A DNA stretch of 64,000 bases from positions 62,001-126,000 of the forward strand of contig CALHYX010000029.1 of NCBI GenBank assembly GCA_938041035.1, written 5' to 3'. The notes beneath the pieces are model-generated. The model saw only the letters and a list, made by a program, of their open reading frames with translations, did not search any database and had not been told where the DNA came from. Positions within the stretch are counted from its first letter, which is position 1. Each line of letters starts with the position of its first letter. Positions 16,068-24,631 of this stretch are shown one piece after another. The stretch comes from an uncultured Acidimicrobiales bacterium. GTDB taxonomy: Bacteria > Actinomycetota > Acidimicrobiia > Acidimicrobiales > SHLQ01. Position numbers and translations under genes: made by a program.

Positions 16068-16529
16068 TCAGCCGCCCAGTTTTTCGAGCATCGCCATCAT
16101 TTGCTCGTGAACGACGTTGACGGCCTGCAACGGACGAACCATGACCCGAAACTCGGTGATCATGGCGTCGTCGTCACACGTGATGATGTCGACGCCGTTG
16201 ACCGCGGTCGTGCCCATCGTCGTCTCGAACTCGAGCATGGCGTGATGCCCGTCGAGAATCTCCTTCGTGTAGCGAAACCCGCCTCCGTCAACCTTCTGCG
16301 CCTCGCGTTCGGCCGGGCTCAGGTTGCCGCCACCGAGGGTTCCGCCCGCGGCGGTGAGATACAGCTTGGTGACCTCGCGACCCACCTGCGGGGTGAACAC
16401 GATCGGCGACAGGAAAACACAGTCCTCGTGCAACAGCGTGTCGAAGCCACCCTCCCAGCCGCCCTCGATGTGGGCGTGCCAGCGGTGGATGCACTCGACG
16501 ATGGGATCCGGAGATGTCGTTGCGGTCAT
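16068..16529 (-). CDS. SnoaL-like/NTF2-fold protein
   Basis: A 153-residue protein with the size and layout of SnoaL-like NTF2-fold proteins. It opens with a helix (DPIVECIHRWHAHIEGGW), then LLHEDCVFLSPIVFTPQVGREVT, and ends with beta strands (MLEFETTM, DIITCDDDAMITEFRVMVRPL). Such proteins can be small isomerases, hydrolases or non-enzymatic binders, and the sequence does not decide which. It lies 56 bases downstream of the dehydrogenase-dipeptidase operon on the same strand. It has its own TAGGGT box six bases before the ATG, so it may be transcribed independently. Confidence 0.8.
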   Translation of the reverse strand: MTATTSPDPIVECIHRWHAHIEGGWEGGFDTLLHEDCVFLSPIVFTPQVGREVTKLYLTAAGGTLGGGNLSPAEREAQKVDGGGFRYTKEILDGHHAMLEFETTMGTTAVNGVDIITCDDDAMITEFRVMVRPLQAVNVVHEQMMAMLEKLGG

Positions 16530-16535
16530 GCGGCG

Positions 16536-16541
16536 ACCCTA
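16536..16541 (-). promoter_or_regulatory. -10 box of the SnoaL-like gene
   Basis: On the minus strand TAGGGT is followed by six bases and then the ATG at 16529, a leaderless layout. Confidence 0.4.
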
Positions 16542-16584
16542 GAGCACAGCACGGGCCGACCCGCCGAGCCGCGGCGACGCGACA

Positions 16585-17124
16585 TCAGTCGACCTGGGCG
16601 TCGAGGAGGTCTTCATCGACCAGGTATTCCTTCGACCGGGCGACGAGCTCGGCCCAGTCGGGCGCGGCCACCGCTACCCCATCGGACAGCGCTCGCCCGG
16701 CCCGGTCCGGGTCAGCATAGGTTACGGCCTCCGACCGATCCCCGGTCGTGAGCCGGGTGACGAGGGCGCCGGCTCCGGCGGTGGGTGGCGTCGCCGGGGC
16801 ACAGGTCGCGACGATCGGGCAACCGCGCTCGGCGGCATCATCGATCTGCCGAGCGAGCAGCGCCAACGGCACCGGTGGTTCGAACGCAACCTCGGCCGGC
16901 TGCGGGAGCGTCTCGATCACTGCGGCCCGAAGACTGACCTGGACGACCTCGGACAACGATCTCCGGTCGACGGCGAGGAACGCGTTGATCGCACCACCGA
17001 TGTGCACCTCGCCGTGGGCGACCGCCTCCCCCACCGCTCGGGCGACGCCCGCATCGCAGCCGTCGACCCGGACGGCTCGCGCCACGTAGTCGACGATCTC
17101 GCGCGGCGCGACCCGCACGGTCAC
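16585..17124 (-). CDS. Conserved-looking unknown protein of the dipeptidase operon
   Basis: A 179-residue cytoplasmic protein. The N-terminal half (EIVDYVARAVRVDGCDAGVARAVGE) recalls the substrate domain of LDH2-type dehydrogenases and the DUF3726-type proteins sometimes found beside M19-like dipeptidases. No catalytic motif is visible and the match is weak. The GTG at 17124 overlaps the TGA of the dipeptidase gene (GTGA), which fixes the start and implies coupled translation. The protein is too short to be a complete dehydrogenase. It is probably an accessory protein of the same pathway. Confidence 0.7.
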   Translation of the reverse strand: MTVRVAPREIVDYVARAVRVDGCDAGVARAVGEAVAHGEVHIGGAINAFLAVDRRSLSEVVQVSLRAAVIETLPQPAEVAFEPPVPLALLARQIDDAAERGCPIVATCAPATPPTAGAGALVTRLTTGDRSEAVTYADPDRAGRALSDGVAVAAPDWAELVARSKEYLVDEDLLDAQVD

Positions 17125-18071
17125 CGAAAGACCTGGCCGAACAGTCGAAGCCAGTTGGCGCCGAGAATGCCGTCTCGTTCCGTCGCACTGAACCCGACCT
17201 CGTCGAGCCCCTCGGCCAGCGAGCCGAAATCCTTGGGACCGCGGAACCACGAAGGCCACTCGGGAAACGAGGGGACGGCGGCCGGATCGACCGGGCGGTC
17301 CCAGCGGCCGCTGCGCATCCAGCCGAGCGCGTCGGCCTCCCAACCGAGTACGGCGTCGGAACCGACCGCCACGTGCTCGGCTCCGATCTGTTCGGCGAGC
17401 CGGGCGAACATCTCGCAGTACTGGCGCCGGGTCACCTCGGCCCCACCGATGAACAGTGGGTACAACGTGCATCCGATAACTCCGCCGCGGGCGGCGACGG
17501 CGTCGATAACCTCGTCGGGTTTGTTGCGGGCCGCCTCGTGAAACCAGGCCGGGTTGCCGTGGGTGACGGCGATGGGCTCGGCCGAGGCATGGACCGCGTC
17601 GAGCCCGGTGGTGTTGCCCACGTGGGAGATGTCGACCAGCACGCCCGCATCGTTGAGCGCACCGACCATGCGATGACCGGCCCGGGTGAGCCCGCCGTCG
17701 TGGGGTTCGTAACAACTCGAGCCGAGGTGGTTGGCAATGTTGTAGGTGAGCTGCACGACGCGAATGCCCACATCGGCGAAGATCCCGGCCATCTCGGGGT
17801 CGTCGCCGAGCATCGACGAATTCTGGAATCCGAGGACGACACCAAGCACGTCGTCGCTCACCGCCCGATGCATGTCCTCGACCGTGCGCACGATGCGGAC
17901 AATGTCGGCGTTGGCGCGCACGAGGTGCCGGAACGCGCCGATGCGGGTCATCGCCCCGGCGAGGTCTTCCCAGACGCCGACGGTTGCGTGCACGATGTCG
18001 ACGCCACCCGACCGGACCTCCTCGATCACCGGGCGCGACCAGTTGTTGATCTCGAGACCGTCGATGATCAC
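17121..18071 (-). CDS. M19 (membrane-dipeptidase-like) hydrolase with altered metal site
   Basis: A 316-residue TIM-barrel protein of the M19 renal-dipeptidase family. The second-site histidines are present (VDISHVG, His150; AVTHGN, His171), as is the C-terminal Asp in VGSD (Asp239). The first-site HxD motif is missing: DGLEINNW replaces DGHND. The bridging Glu appears to be Gln83 (GFQNSS). At most one metal may bind, so the reaction may differ from dipeptide hydrolysis. There is no signal peptide, so it is cytoplasmic. The GTG start overlaps the upstream gene's stop (GTGA). Confidence 0.85.
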   Translation of the reverse strand: MIIDGLEINNWSRPVIEEVRSGGVDIVHATVGVWEDLAGAMTRIGAFRHLVRANADIVRIVRTVEDMHRAVSDDVLGVVLGFQNSSMLGDDPEMAGIFADVGIRVVQLTYNIANHLGSSCYEPHDGGLTRAGHRMVGALNDAGVLVDISHVGNTTGLDAVHASAEPIAVTHGNPAWFHEAARNKPDEVIDAVAARGGVIGCTLYPLFIGGAEVTRRQYCEMFARLAEQIGAEHVAVGSDAVLGWEADALGWMRSGRWDRPVDPAAVPSFPEWPSWFRGPKDFGSLAEGLDEVGFSATERDGILGANWLRLFGQVFR

Positions 18072-19798
18072 CCGGTCACCGGCCGGACGGGAAAGATCCA
18101 GTCATCGGCGAACGCAGCTCCAGCACCGGCACCGGCATCGGCAAAGTCGGCGGCCCGGGGAGCACCCTGGAAGAACGTCACCCGCAGCCAGTCGGTGGAC
18201 TTGGGTTTGAAGTTGTCCATACCGTACATCGCCAGTTGCAGTCGCTGCAGCTGCAGGGGCAGGTAGTTGCGGTCACACGGATTGTCGCGGGGCTCGCCGT
18301 AGGTGCGATCGCTCATCAGGAGTCGTTCGACGGCGCAACGCTGCTCGGGGAAGCGGGCGAGCACCGACGAGAGCGTCTCATCGGGGGCGCAACCCTCGAG
18401 CACGGTGCGCAATCGATCGATGCGCAGGGCGATGTCGATCGGCTCGTGCTGGTTGGCGTCCTCGACCCGTTCCCGGGGGACGCGCCGGGGTTCCTCGTTG
18501 TTCTGGCTGATCACCCACCAGTAGTGATCGGCGTCGGCACTTCGCAGGTCGAGGTCGTCGATCCAACCGAACCGATCGCCGAGCAGCTCGCCCGCCTGAC
18601 CGACGGTCATGGTGGGGTCGACCGTCACCGCTTCGTCCACCAACAAGAGCTCATCGATGAGCTCGTCGACTTCGGTGTCGAGCTCGATCAGTAGCGACAC
18701 GACGAGTTCGGTGGTTTCGACATCCTGGTCGGCAGCCCAGAGGTAGAGGTCGCCGTAGGGGCGATAGGCGTCGGCGCAGGCGTCGAACGCGGCAGCCACC
18801 CGACCCGCGGCTGGGGCGAGGGCCTGCGGGCTGAGGAACGGCGTGCAGTCCTCCGCGGTGCCCGAGCCAAAGTGTTCGACGGCGCGGGCGATCACCTCGC
18901 GCAACCGCCGGTGCCGGTCGGGCGTGCCGGGCATCGCCCGGACGTTCGCCAGTGCGATCTCGCGGGCCGCGACCCAGGCGTGCAGCACCCGCGGATGGTT
19001 GAAGGCGTAGGGCACCAGGCCGAGCCCGGTCGCGTTTCCGAGCCCGAAGTAACACCGCCACGCGTCGTCGAGACCGACGGCGTCGTGGCCGCCGCGCCGG
19101 TGGGCGCAGTGCTCGACGGTGTCGAGGCTCAGTTCGCGAAACAACCACGCGCACAGGGCCTGGGCCCGGTACGGGACCCGCAATGGATGGTCGTTCTCGT
19201 ACCCGAGAAAGGAGCGCATCCCGAATTTGCCGTTTCCGTAGAACGCCGTGCTGCGCATGAGGTAGCCGGCGTCGGCCACCTGGTCGGGGTCGGGTTGTTC
19301 GCCGGTGGCGAGCTGGTCGATGACGTATTCGAAGAACCGCACGCTGCGGTTGCCTCGGGTGAGCACCATCACCCGGGACGTAAAGCGTCCGCTTTCCTGG
19401 CCGACCACCTCGGGCTCGAGGTCACGGAGATCGTCATGGTCGACGACGCCTTCGACGAGGCAAGCGGAGATCTCCCAGTTGGTCGCGACGACCCGGTCGC
19501 TGTGCTCGGACTCATCGATGGTCTTCGTGTAGGCAACGAACGACACGGCGCGACCGCCGAGGTCGATCTGGTAGACGGCTTGGCCCCGCCCCTGGTCGTC
19601 GAGATCGAAGATCGGCCGGGTGACCCGCCACCCGCCGTCGGCCATCCGCCGCAACAGCGTGCGACTGAAGGAGTAGCGGTGGAGTCGGGCCGCGCCGAGC
19701 ACCTCGGGGGCCATGACCTGGGAGGCGGGGCGCAGCTGACCCGACCGGGCGTCGAGCAGCTCGGCCAACCGGTCGCCGACCATGGGCGCGGTGGTCAT
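18068..19798 (-). CDS. Unknown 576-residue protein of the dehydrogenase-dipeptidase operon
   Basis: A soluble-looking protein of 576 residues with no signal peptide or membrane segment. I do not recognise a family. It has an N-terminal beta-rich part (HRYSFSRTLLRRM, VYQIDLGGRAVSFVAYTK, VMVLTRGNRSVRFFEYV), a central segment around GYLMRSTAFYGNGKFGMRSF, and a helical C-terminal half. Conserved-looking polar clusters (YENDH, GLGNATGLGLVPYAFNHP) suggest an enzyme. It is sandwiched between an aldehyde dehydrogenase and a dipeptidase, with four-base overlaps on both sides. It is therefore probably a core enzyme of that pathway. Confidence 0.8.
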   Translation of the reverse strand: MTTAPMVGDRLAELLDARSGQLRPASQVMAPEVLGAARLHRYSFSRTLLRRMADGGWRVTRPIFDLDDQGRGQAVYQIDLGGRAVSFVAYTKTIDESEHSDRVVATNWEISACLVEGVVDHDDLRDLEPEVVGQESGRFTSRVMVLTRGNRSVRFFEYVIDQLATGEQPDPDQVADAGYLMRSTAFYGNGKFGMRSFLGYENDHPLRVPYRAQALCAWLFRELSLDTVEHCAHRRGGHDAVGLDDAWRCYFGLGNATGLGLVPYAFNHPRVLHAWVAAREIALANVRAMPGTPDRHRRLREVIARAVEHFGSGTAEDCTPFLSPQALAPAAGRVAAAFDACADAYRPYGDLYLWAADQDVETTELVVSLLIELDTEVDELIDELLLVDEAVTVDPTMTVGQAGELLGDRFGWIDDLDLRSADADHYWWVISQNNEEPRRVPRERVEDANQHEPIDIALRIDRLRTVLEGCAPDETLSSVLARFPEQRCAVERLLMSDRTYGEPRDNPCDRNYLPLQLQRLQLAMYGMDNFKPKSTDWLRVTFFQGAPRAADFADAGAGAGAAFADDWIFPVRPVTG

Positions 19799-21261
19799 CG
19801 GATCGTGCCCGGGCGGATGTAGGCGGTGCGGGTCCGGGTGAAGAAGTCGACCGCGGTGTCGCCCTGTTCACGGGGCGCGTGGCCCGACGATTGTTTCTCG
19901 CCGCCGAACGGCGCGTGGATCTCCGAGCCGGTGGTGGCGGCGTTGATCTTAACCAACCCGGCTTCGAGCTCGTGGACCGCCCGGTCGATGCGCCACATGT
20001 CATTGGTGTAGATCGATGCGGAGAGACCAAACTCGGTGCTGTTGGCCATGGCGAACGCCTCGTCTTCGTCGGCGGCCCGAAGCACCGTGCTGATCGGGCC
20101 GAAGACCTCTTCGGTGGTGATGCTGAGCCGGTCGTTGCCCGCGAGCAGGGTCGGCGCGAAGAAGCACTCGCCGTCGGGGGCATCGCTGGTCGCGATGACC
20201 TCGGCCCCCTCGGCCACCGCGGTGGCGAGCGCGTCGACCGATTCGGCCCGGGCGCCCGGCGACACGAGGGGCCCAATGCCCACCCCGTCCTGGAGACCGT
20301 CGCCGACGGCCAGACCCTGCACACCGGTGGCCAGGCGCTCGACCAGCTCGTCGTAGACGGAGCCGACGGCGATGATCCGTCGGGTCGCCGTACACTTTTG
20401 GCCGGTCGACCCGAAGGCGGCCCCGACGATCATCGGCGCGGCGAGATCGAGGTCGGCATCGTCAAACACGATCGACGGGTTGTGCCCGCCGAGTTCGAGC
20501 TGCACCCGGCCGTTGCGCGCCGTGACCGCATCGCGGATCCCGAACCCGACCGGCACCGATCCGGTGAAGGTCACCCCGTGCACCCGCTCGTCGTTCACGA
20601 TGGCGTTACCCATCGAGCCCGGACCGAGCACCAGGTTGAGCACCCCGTCCGGCAACCCGGCTTCGGTGAGCACCTGCGCCAGAGCGACGGCGATCAGCGG
20701 CGTGTTGCTCGCCGGCTTCCAGACGACGGTGTTGCCGGCCGCGATCGCCGGCGCGATTTTCCAACCGGGGATCAGGATGGGGAAGTTCCAGGGCGTGATC
20801 ACCCCGACCACACCAAGTGGGGCTCGCACGGTCCGGATCGTCTCGCCCGGCGTCCCCGAGGGATAGATACGCTCGGTGGACACCTTGGCCATTCCGGCCT
20901 GATACCGAAACGTCTCCGCGGTGATGGCGACTTCGCCTCGTGCCTCGGCGATGGTCTTGCCCTCCTCGAGGGTCAACAGCACGGCGAGTTCCTCGACCCG
21001 TTGGTCGATCAGGGCCGCCGCGGTCTCCAGCACTTTGGCCCGCTGCCAGAAGGACGTCTTACGCCAGTTCTCGAGCGCGTCGGTCGCGGCACCTACGGCA
21101 TCGGCGGCCACCGAGCCGTCCGCCAGCGGAAAAGAGCCGACCGGCTCGCCGTCGCGGGCGGGATTCTCGCTCGTACCCGACCCGCCGGGGCTGGTGCTGA
21201 GCCACTCTCCGGCGATGAGGTGGGTGCCCTCGGTGACGAGCGGGGTGTGCGAAGTGGTCAT
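19795..21261 (-). CDS. NAD(P)-dependent aldehyde dehydrogenase
   Basis: A 488-residue aldehyde dehydrogenase of ordinary length that oxidises an aldehyde to the acid in the cytoplasm. The catalytic cysteine is Cys290 (STGQKCTATRR) and the general base is Glu256 (LELGGHNP). The cofactor loop includes ITPWNFP and the TFTGS strand. The overall pattern resembles ketoglutarate-semialdehyde and aromatic aldehyde dehydrogenases, but the substrate is open. The ATG at 21261 lies six bases after TACCAT, marking it as the first, leaderless gene of the operon. Its stop overlaps the ATG of the next gene. Confidence 0.94.
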   Translation of the reverse strand: MTTSHTPLVTEGTHLIAGEWLSTSPGGSGTSENPARDGEPVGSFPLADGSVAADAVGAATDALENWRKTSFWQRAKVLETAAALIDQRVEELAVLLTLEEGKTIAEARGEVAITAETFRYQAGMAKVSTERIYPSGTPGETIRTVRAPLGVVGVITPWNFPILIPGWKIAPAIAAGNTVVWKPASNTPLIAVALAQVLTEAGLPDGVLNLVLGPGSMGNAIVNDERVHGVTFTGSVPVGFGIRDAVTARNGRVQLELGGHNPSIVFDDADLDLAAPMIVGAAFGSTGQKCTATRRIIAVGSVYDELVERLATGVQGLAVGDGLQDGVGIGPLVSPGARAESVDALATAVAEGAEVIATSDAPDGECFFAPTLLAGNDRLSITTEEVFGPISTVLRAADEDEAFAMANSTEFGLSASIYTNDMWRIDRAVHELEAGLVKINAATTGSEIHAPFGGEKQSSGHAPREQGDTAVDFFTRTRTAYIRPGTIR

Positions 21262-21267
21262 CGGGCC

Positions 21268-21273
21268 ATGGTA
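21268..21273 (-). promoter_or_regulatory. -10 box of the aldehyde dehydrogenase operon
   Basis: On the minus strand TACCAT is followed by six bases and then the ATG at 21261, a leaderless layout at the head of a four-gene overlapping operon. Confidence 0.45.
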
Positions 21274-21375
21274 GATCCACCGCCGTCGACAGAATGTGGT
21301 CAGCCGACAATTTCGCCGGGGTGGGTCGGTCCGTAGGGCCAGCCCGCAGTGGACAACGTCCCCCGGTCGTCTCCA

Positions 21376-24300
21376 TTAGCCGCCCTGGGCGGTCGCCACC
21401 GTCGCGTCGAGGATTTCCTCGGGGATGCCGCAGTCGCGCCCGGCGATCAGAACGGGCACGAGGGATTCGTCGGTGAAGTCGGCCAACCCGGAGGCGATGA
21501 GCTCGTCCTGGGTGAATCGTTCCAACAACGTGGTACCTGCGCACACCGCGCGCTGGGGGTCGCCGCCTTCGGCCACGAGGCGATCGAAGAGCAGTCCTTC
21601 GATGAGCCCGGCGGGCCGATCGGTCCCGAACTGGGACACGTCGATGGTGGTCGCGGTGGGCACCGTGGTCGCGGGCGCCGCGGTGGTCGGCGGCGGCTCG
21701 ACCCCCTCGGGCAGCGTGGTCGCCGGGGGCGGCTCGGTCGTCGGCGGCGGCGCCGTGGTGGGTGGCGGCGGAGGCGGCGGTGGCACCGTCGTCGTGGGCA
21801 GGGGTACCGCTGCGTATTCCGCCGCCTCGGCGACCCCCGACTCGCGATCGGCCGCCGCGAACAGTCCGATCACTACGGCGGCCATGGCGACAGCACCGAC
21901 GGCAGCGCCGATCCGGGCCTGGTTGGTTCGGGCCGCGAGCGCGACGGCGCCCGGCCGCTCCTCGGTTCCGAGGAGGCCCTTCTCGTCGGCCCACACCAGC
22001 AGGGGCGGCATGACCACCAGCGCAGCGAGCAGGGCCACGGCCACGTTCATCGTCACGATGATCCCGAAGTCGCGCAACAGCGGAAGCGCCGAGCCGATCA
22101 GCACCGCGAAGCCACCGATGGTCGTAGCCGCCGAGGTGAAGAACGCCCGGCCGGTCCGGGCCGAAGCTGTGTCGGTGGCTTGACGGGGCACGAGCCCGCG
22201 CTGGCGCTCCTCGAGGTAGCGGGTGAGGATCAGCACGGAGAACTCCGCACAGGTGGCGATGACCAACGGCCCCGAGACGGTCGTCAGCGGGCTGAGGGTC
22301 AACCCGAAGGCGCTGACGATGATGGTCGACACGCCGACCGCGAGAAGCACGGGGACCAGGGCGATCAGCGCCCGGGTGATGCTGGAGTAGCGGAGGATGA
22401 GCCACAGGGCCACGATCGCCAGACCCAGGTAGGTCAGGATCGCCCGGTTGGACGACAGGTTCTCGAGCAGACCAACGCCCACCACCGCCAGGCCCGACGG
22501 CACGGCGCGAATCGCCTGCTGGTCGTCGCCCAGCCCCTGGAGCAGGATCGAGTCGGCGGGGAGGTCGGCTTTGGCGATCCGGTCCTGAAGGTCGGCTTCG
22601 AGTTCGGCGACGAGGACGGCCCGTTCCTCGAGGCTGGCCTGGCCCAGACGCAGGTTGACCTGCGTCGCCGTCGTGTCCGGCGACACGAGCGCCCGGGCGA
22701 TGGCCGGCGGCATGACCGCGGCGGCCGCTTCCATGTCCTGGGGCGTCGGGGTGAGGAGCGAAACGTCGGGGTTGTCGCCAAGGATCTTGCCCATCGTCCC
22801 CACGAGGCTGGACGAACTCACCACCTCGGGCCGTTCTTCGGCCGCCAGGCTGAAGTCCCAGAGCACCTCGTTCACCGCTTCGTCGTACACGTTGTTGGCT
22901 TCGACGAGAACGCCGAGGGTGCTGGCGAAGCCGGTTTCGTCCGTGAGGCGGTCGATGTCGGTCACGGTTTGGGAGCCCTGGTCGATCCAGCGCACCGGGT
23001 CGGACTCGATCTTGATGTTGCCCTCGATCGCCACGCCGACGATGAAGAGCGCCGCGGACGCCAGGATCAGCGGGATGGCGAGCCCCGAAGACAGCGAACC
23101 GAGCTTGACGACCACCCGCTCGACGATCGAGTCCTTGCGCTCGCCGGTGGGGGCGGTCCACTCCCGGATGCCCAGCACCGCGGTGGGCACGACGATGCCG
23201 GCGATCACCAGCATGGCCACACCGATGGCGAGCAACACGCCGAAGTCGCGGATCATCGGTACCTGGGAGACCTGAAGGGCGAGGAAGGCGAGGACGGCGC
23301 CGACGGTGGCGGCGATCAACGCCGGGGCGAGGTTCGCCAGGGTCTCCGACATCGGGTGGTCGGCCCGGTCGAGCACGACCTCTTCTTCCACCCGGTTGTG
23401 GATCTGGATGGCGAAATCAATGCCCAACCCGATGAGGATCGGCAGGCCCGAGATGGTGACCAGCGACAGATCGATCCCGACGATGCCGAGGATGGAAAAG
23501 GCCCACAGGACACCGACGATGACGCTGAGCAGAGGCAACAACCGCCAGCGCACCTTGAACAACAACAGCAACACGAGGGCCATCACCGCGAAGGCTGCGA
23601 GGCCGAGCGTCAACATGCCGCCCTTCAGGTAGTCGTTGATCTCGCGGAGATACACCGGTGAGCCGGTGGCGGTGAGTTCGAAGCCGTCGAGTTCGACCGC
23701 ATCGACAATGTCGATGACCGCTGCGGTACCGACGGTGAGTTCGTCGAGGGTCGCGTTGCCTTCGAGCACGACGCCACCGACCGCGGTCGACAGGTTCGGG
23801 TAGGTGGAGTTCAACGAATAACGGATGCTGCGGTCGGCGATCGCGGGAGCGACGATGCCGTCCGCGCCCTGCTCGTACCCGGCGTTGCCGAACAACAACA
23901 CCTCGGTCCATTCGGGGTTGTCGAGGGTTCGTTCCTCGGCGGGCACCTCGCCCAAACGAGCCAGGCTGAGCCCGATGTCGGCATTGCGAGCCGCCGCCCT
24001 CGCCTCGTCGTCCTCGCGGCCGGCCGCAGCCACGAGCGCATCGCGGCCCGGACCCTTGATCAGCGCGTCGCTGAACTCGAGGGACACCGCCGGCGTGATC
24101 ACCGCGTAGGCCTCGGAGACCTCTTCGAGATCAGCGGTCATCTGCTGGATGGCGGCCAGGTTGTCGCCCGTGACCAGGTCTGCGATGGTTCGGCCCTCTT
24201 CGGCGGAGAACAACAAGATGACCGTCTCGCCGCCGAACTGGTCCTGAAACGCGACGTTGTCGATCGCGACCTGCGAATTGTCGTTGAGGTAGCTGTCCTG

Positions 24301-24426
24301 ACCGGTGGCGAATTCGAGGCGCGTGAGGCCGAAGCCGAGGACCAGGGCGAGGGTCACCACCCCCAGCAGCACGAATTTCCAGTACTTGCCGAGCGCGACG
24401 CCGGCATCCCGCCAGAACTGTTGCAT
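21376..24426 (-). CDS. Large RND/MMPL-family transporter with a C-terminal tail domain
   Basis: A protein of 1016 residues with the RND plan in duplicate: a helix at about 14-35, a large extracytoplasmic domain, six clustered helices, then a second copy of the same. Relay-type motifs are GLGIDFAIQIHNRVEEE in half one and CAEFSVLILTRYLEERQ in half two. It resembles hopanoid or lipid exporters more than drug pumps. After the last helix comes a Pro/Thr linker and a unique tail of about 90 residues containing AVCAGTTLLERF and AGRDCGIPEE. GGGGGAAG precedes the ATG. The substrate is unknown. Confidence 0.88.
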   Translation of the reverse strand: MQQFWRDAGVALGKYWKFVLLGVVTLALVLGFGLTRLEFATGQDSYLNDNSQVAIDNVAFQDQFGGETVILLFSAEEGRTIADLVTGDNLAAIQQMTADLEEVSEAYAVITPAVSLEFSDALIKGPGRDALVAAAGREDDEARAAARNADIGLSLARLGEVPAEERTLDNPEWTEVLLFGNAGYEQGADGIVAPAIADRSIRYSLNSTYPNLSTAVGGVVLEGNATLDELTVGTAAVIDIVDAVELDGFELTATGSPVYLREINDYLKGGMLTLGLAAFAVMALVLLLLFKVRWRLLPLLSVIVGVLWAFSILGIVGIDLSLVTISGLPILIGLGIDFAIQIHNRVEEEVVLDRADHPMSETLANLAPALIAATVGAVLAFLALQVSQVPMIRDFGVLLAIGVAMLVIAGIVVPTAVLGIREWTAPTGERKDSIVERVVVKLGSLSSGLAIPLILASAALFIVGVAIEGNIKIESDPVRWIDQGSQTVTDIDRLTDETGFASTLGVLVEANNVYDEAVNEVLWDFSLAAEERPEVVSSSSLVGTMGKILGDNPDVSLLTPTPQDMEAAAAVMPPAIARALVSPDTTATQVNLRLGQASLEERAVLVAELEADLQDRIAKADLPADSILLQGLGDDQQAIRAVPSGLAVVGVGLLENLSSNRAILTYLGLAIVALWLILRYSSITRALIALVPVLLAVGVSTIIVSAFGLTLSPLTTVSGPLVIATCAEFSVLILTRYLEERQRGLVPRQATDTASARTGRAFFTSAATTIGGFAVLIGSALPLLRDFGIIVTMNVAVALLAALVVMPPLLVWADEKGLLGTEERPGAVALAARTNQARIGAAVGAVAMAAVVIGLFAAADRESGVAEAAEYAAVPLPTTTVPPPPPPPPTTAPPPTTEPPPATTLPEGVEPPPTTAAPATTVPTATTIDVSQFGTDRPAGLIEGLLFDRLVAEGGDPQRAVCAGTTLLERFTQDELIASGLADFTDESLVPVLIAGRDCGIPEEILDATVATAQGG

Positions 24427-24631
24427 ATCTTCCCCCGTGGTCCGCGAGCCCGTGGCTCTGGGCAGACACGTTAGGTCTCACCCTGGTCGATCGCCCAGCC
24501 GACGAGCGGAGCCCGGATCGCAGGAGAGCGACCGGGATCGGGTGGGTGGGGGTGGGGACCGGGAGTACCGCCGACACACGGTTTCGGCTAGGGAAGGGGC
24601 ACGGACCGGACAGCCGGGCAGGGGGAGAACC

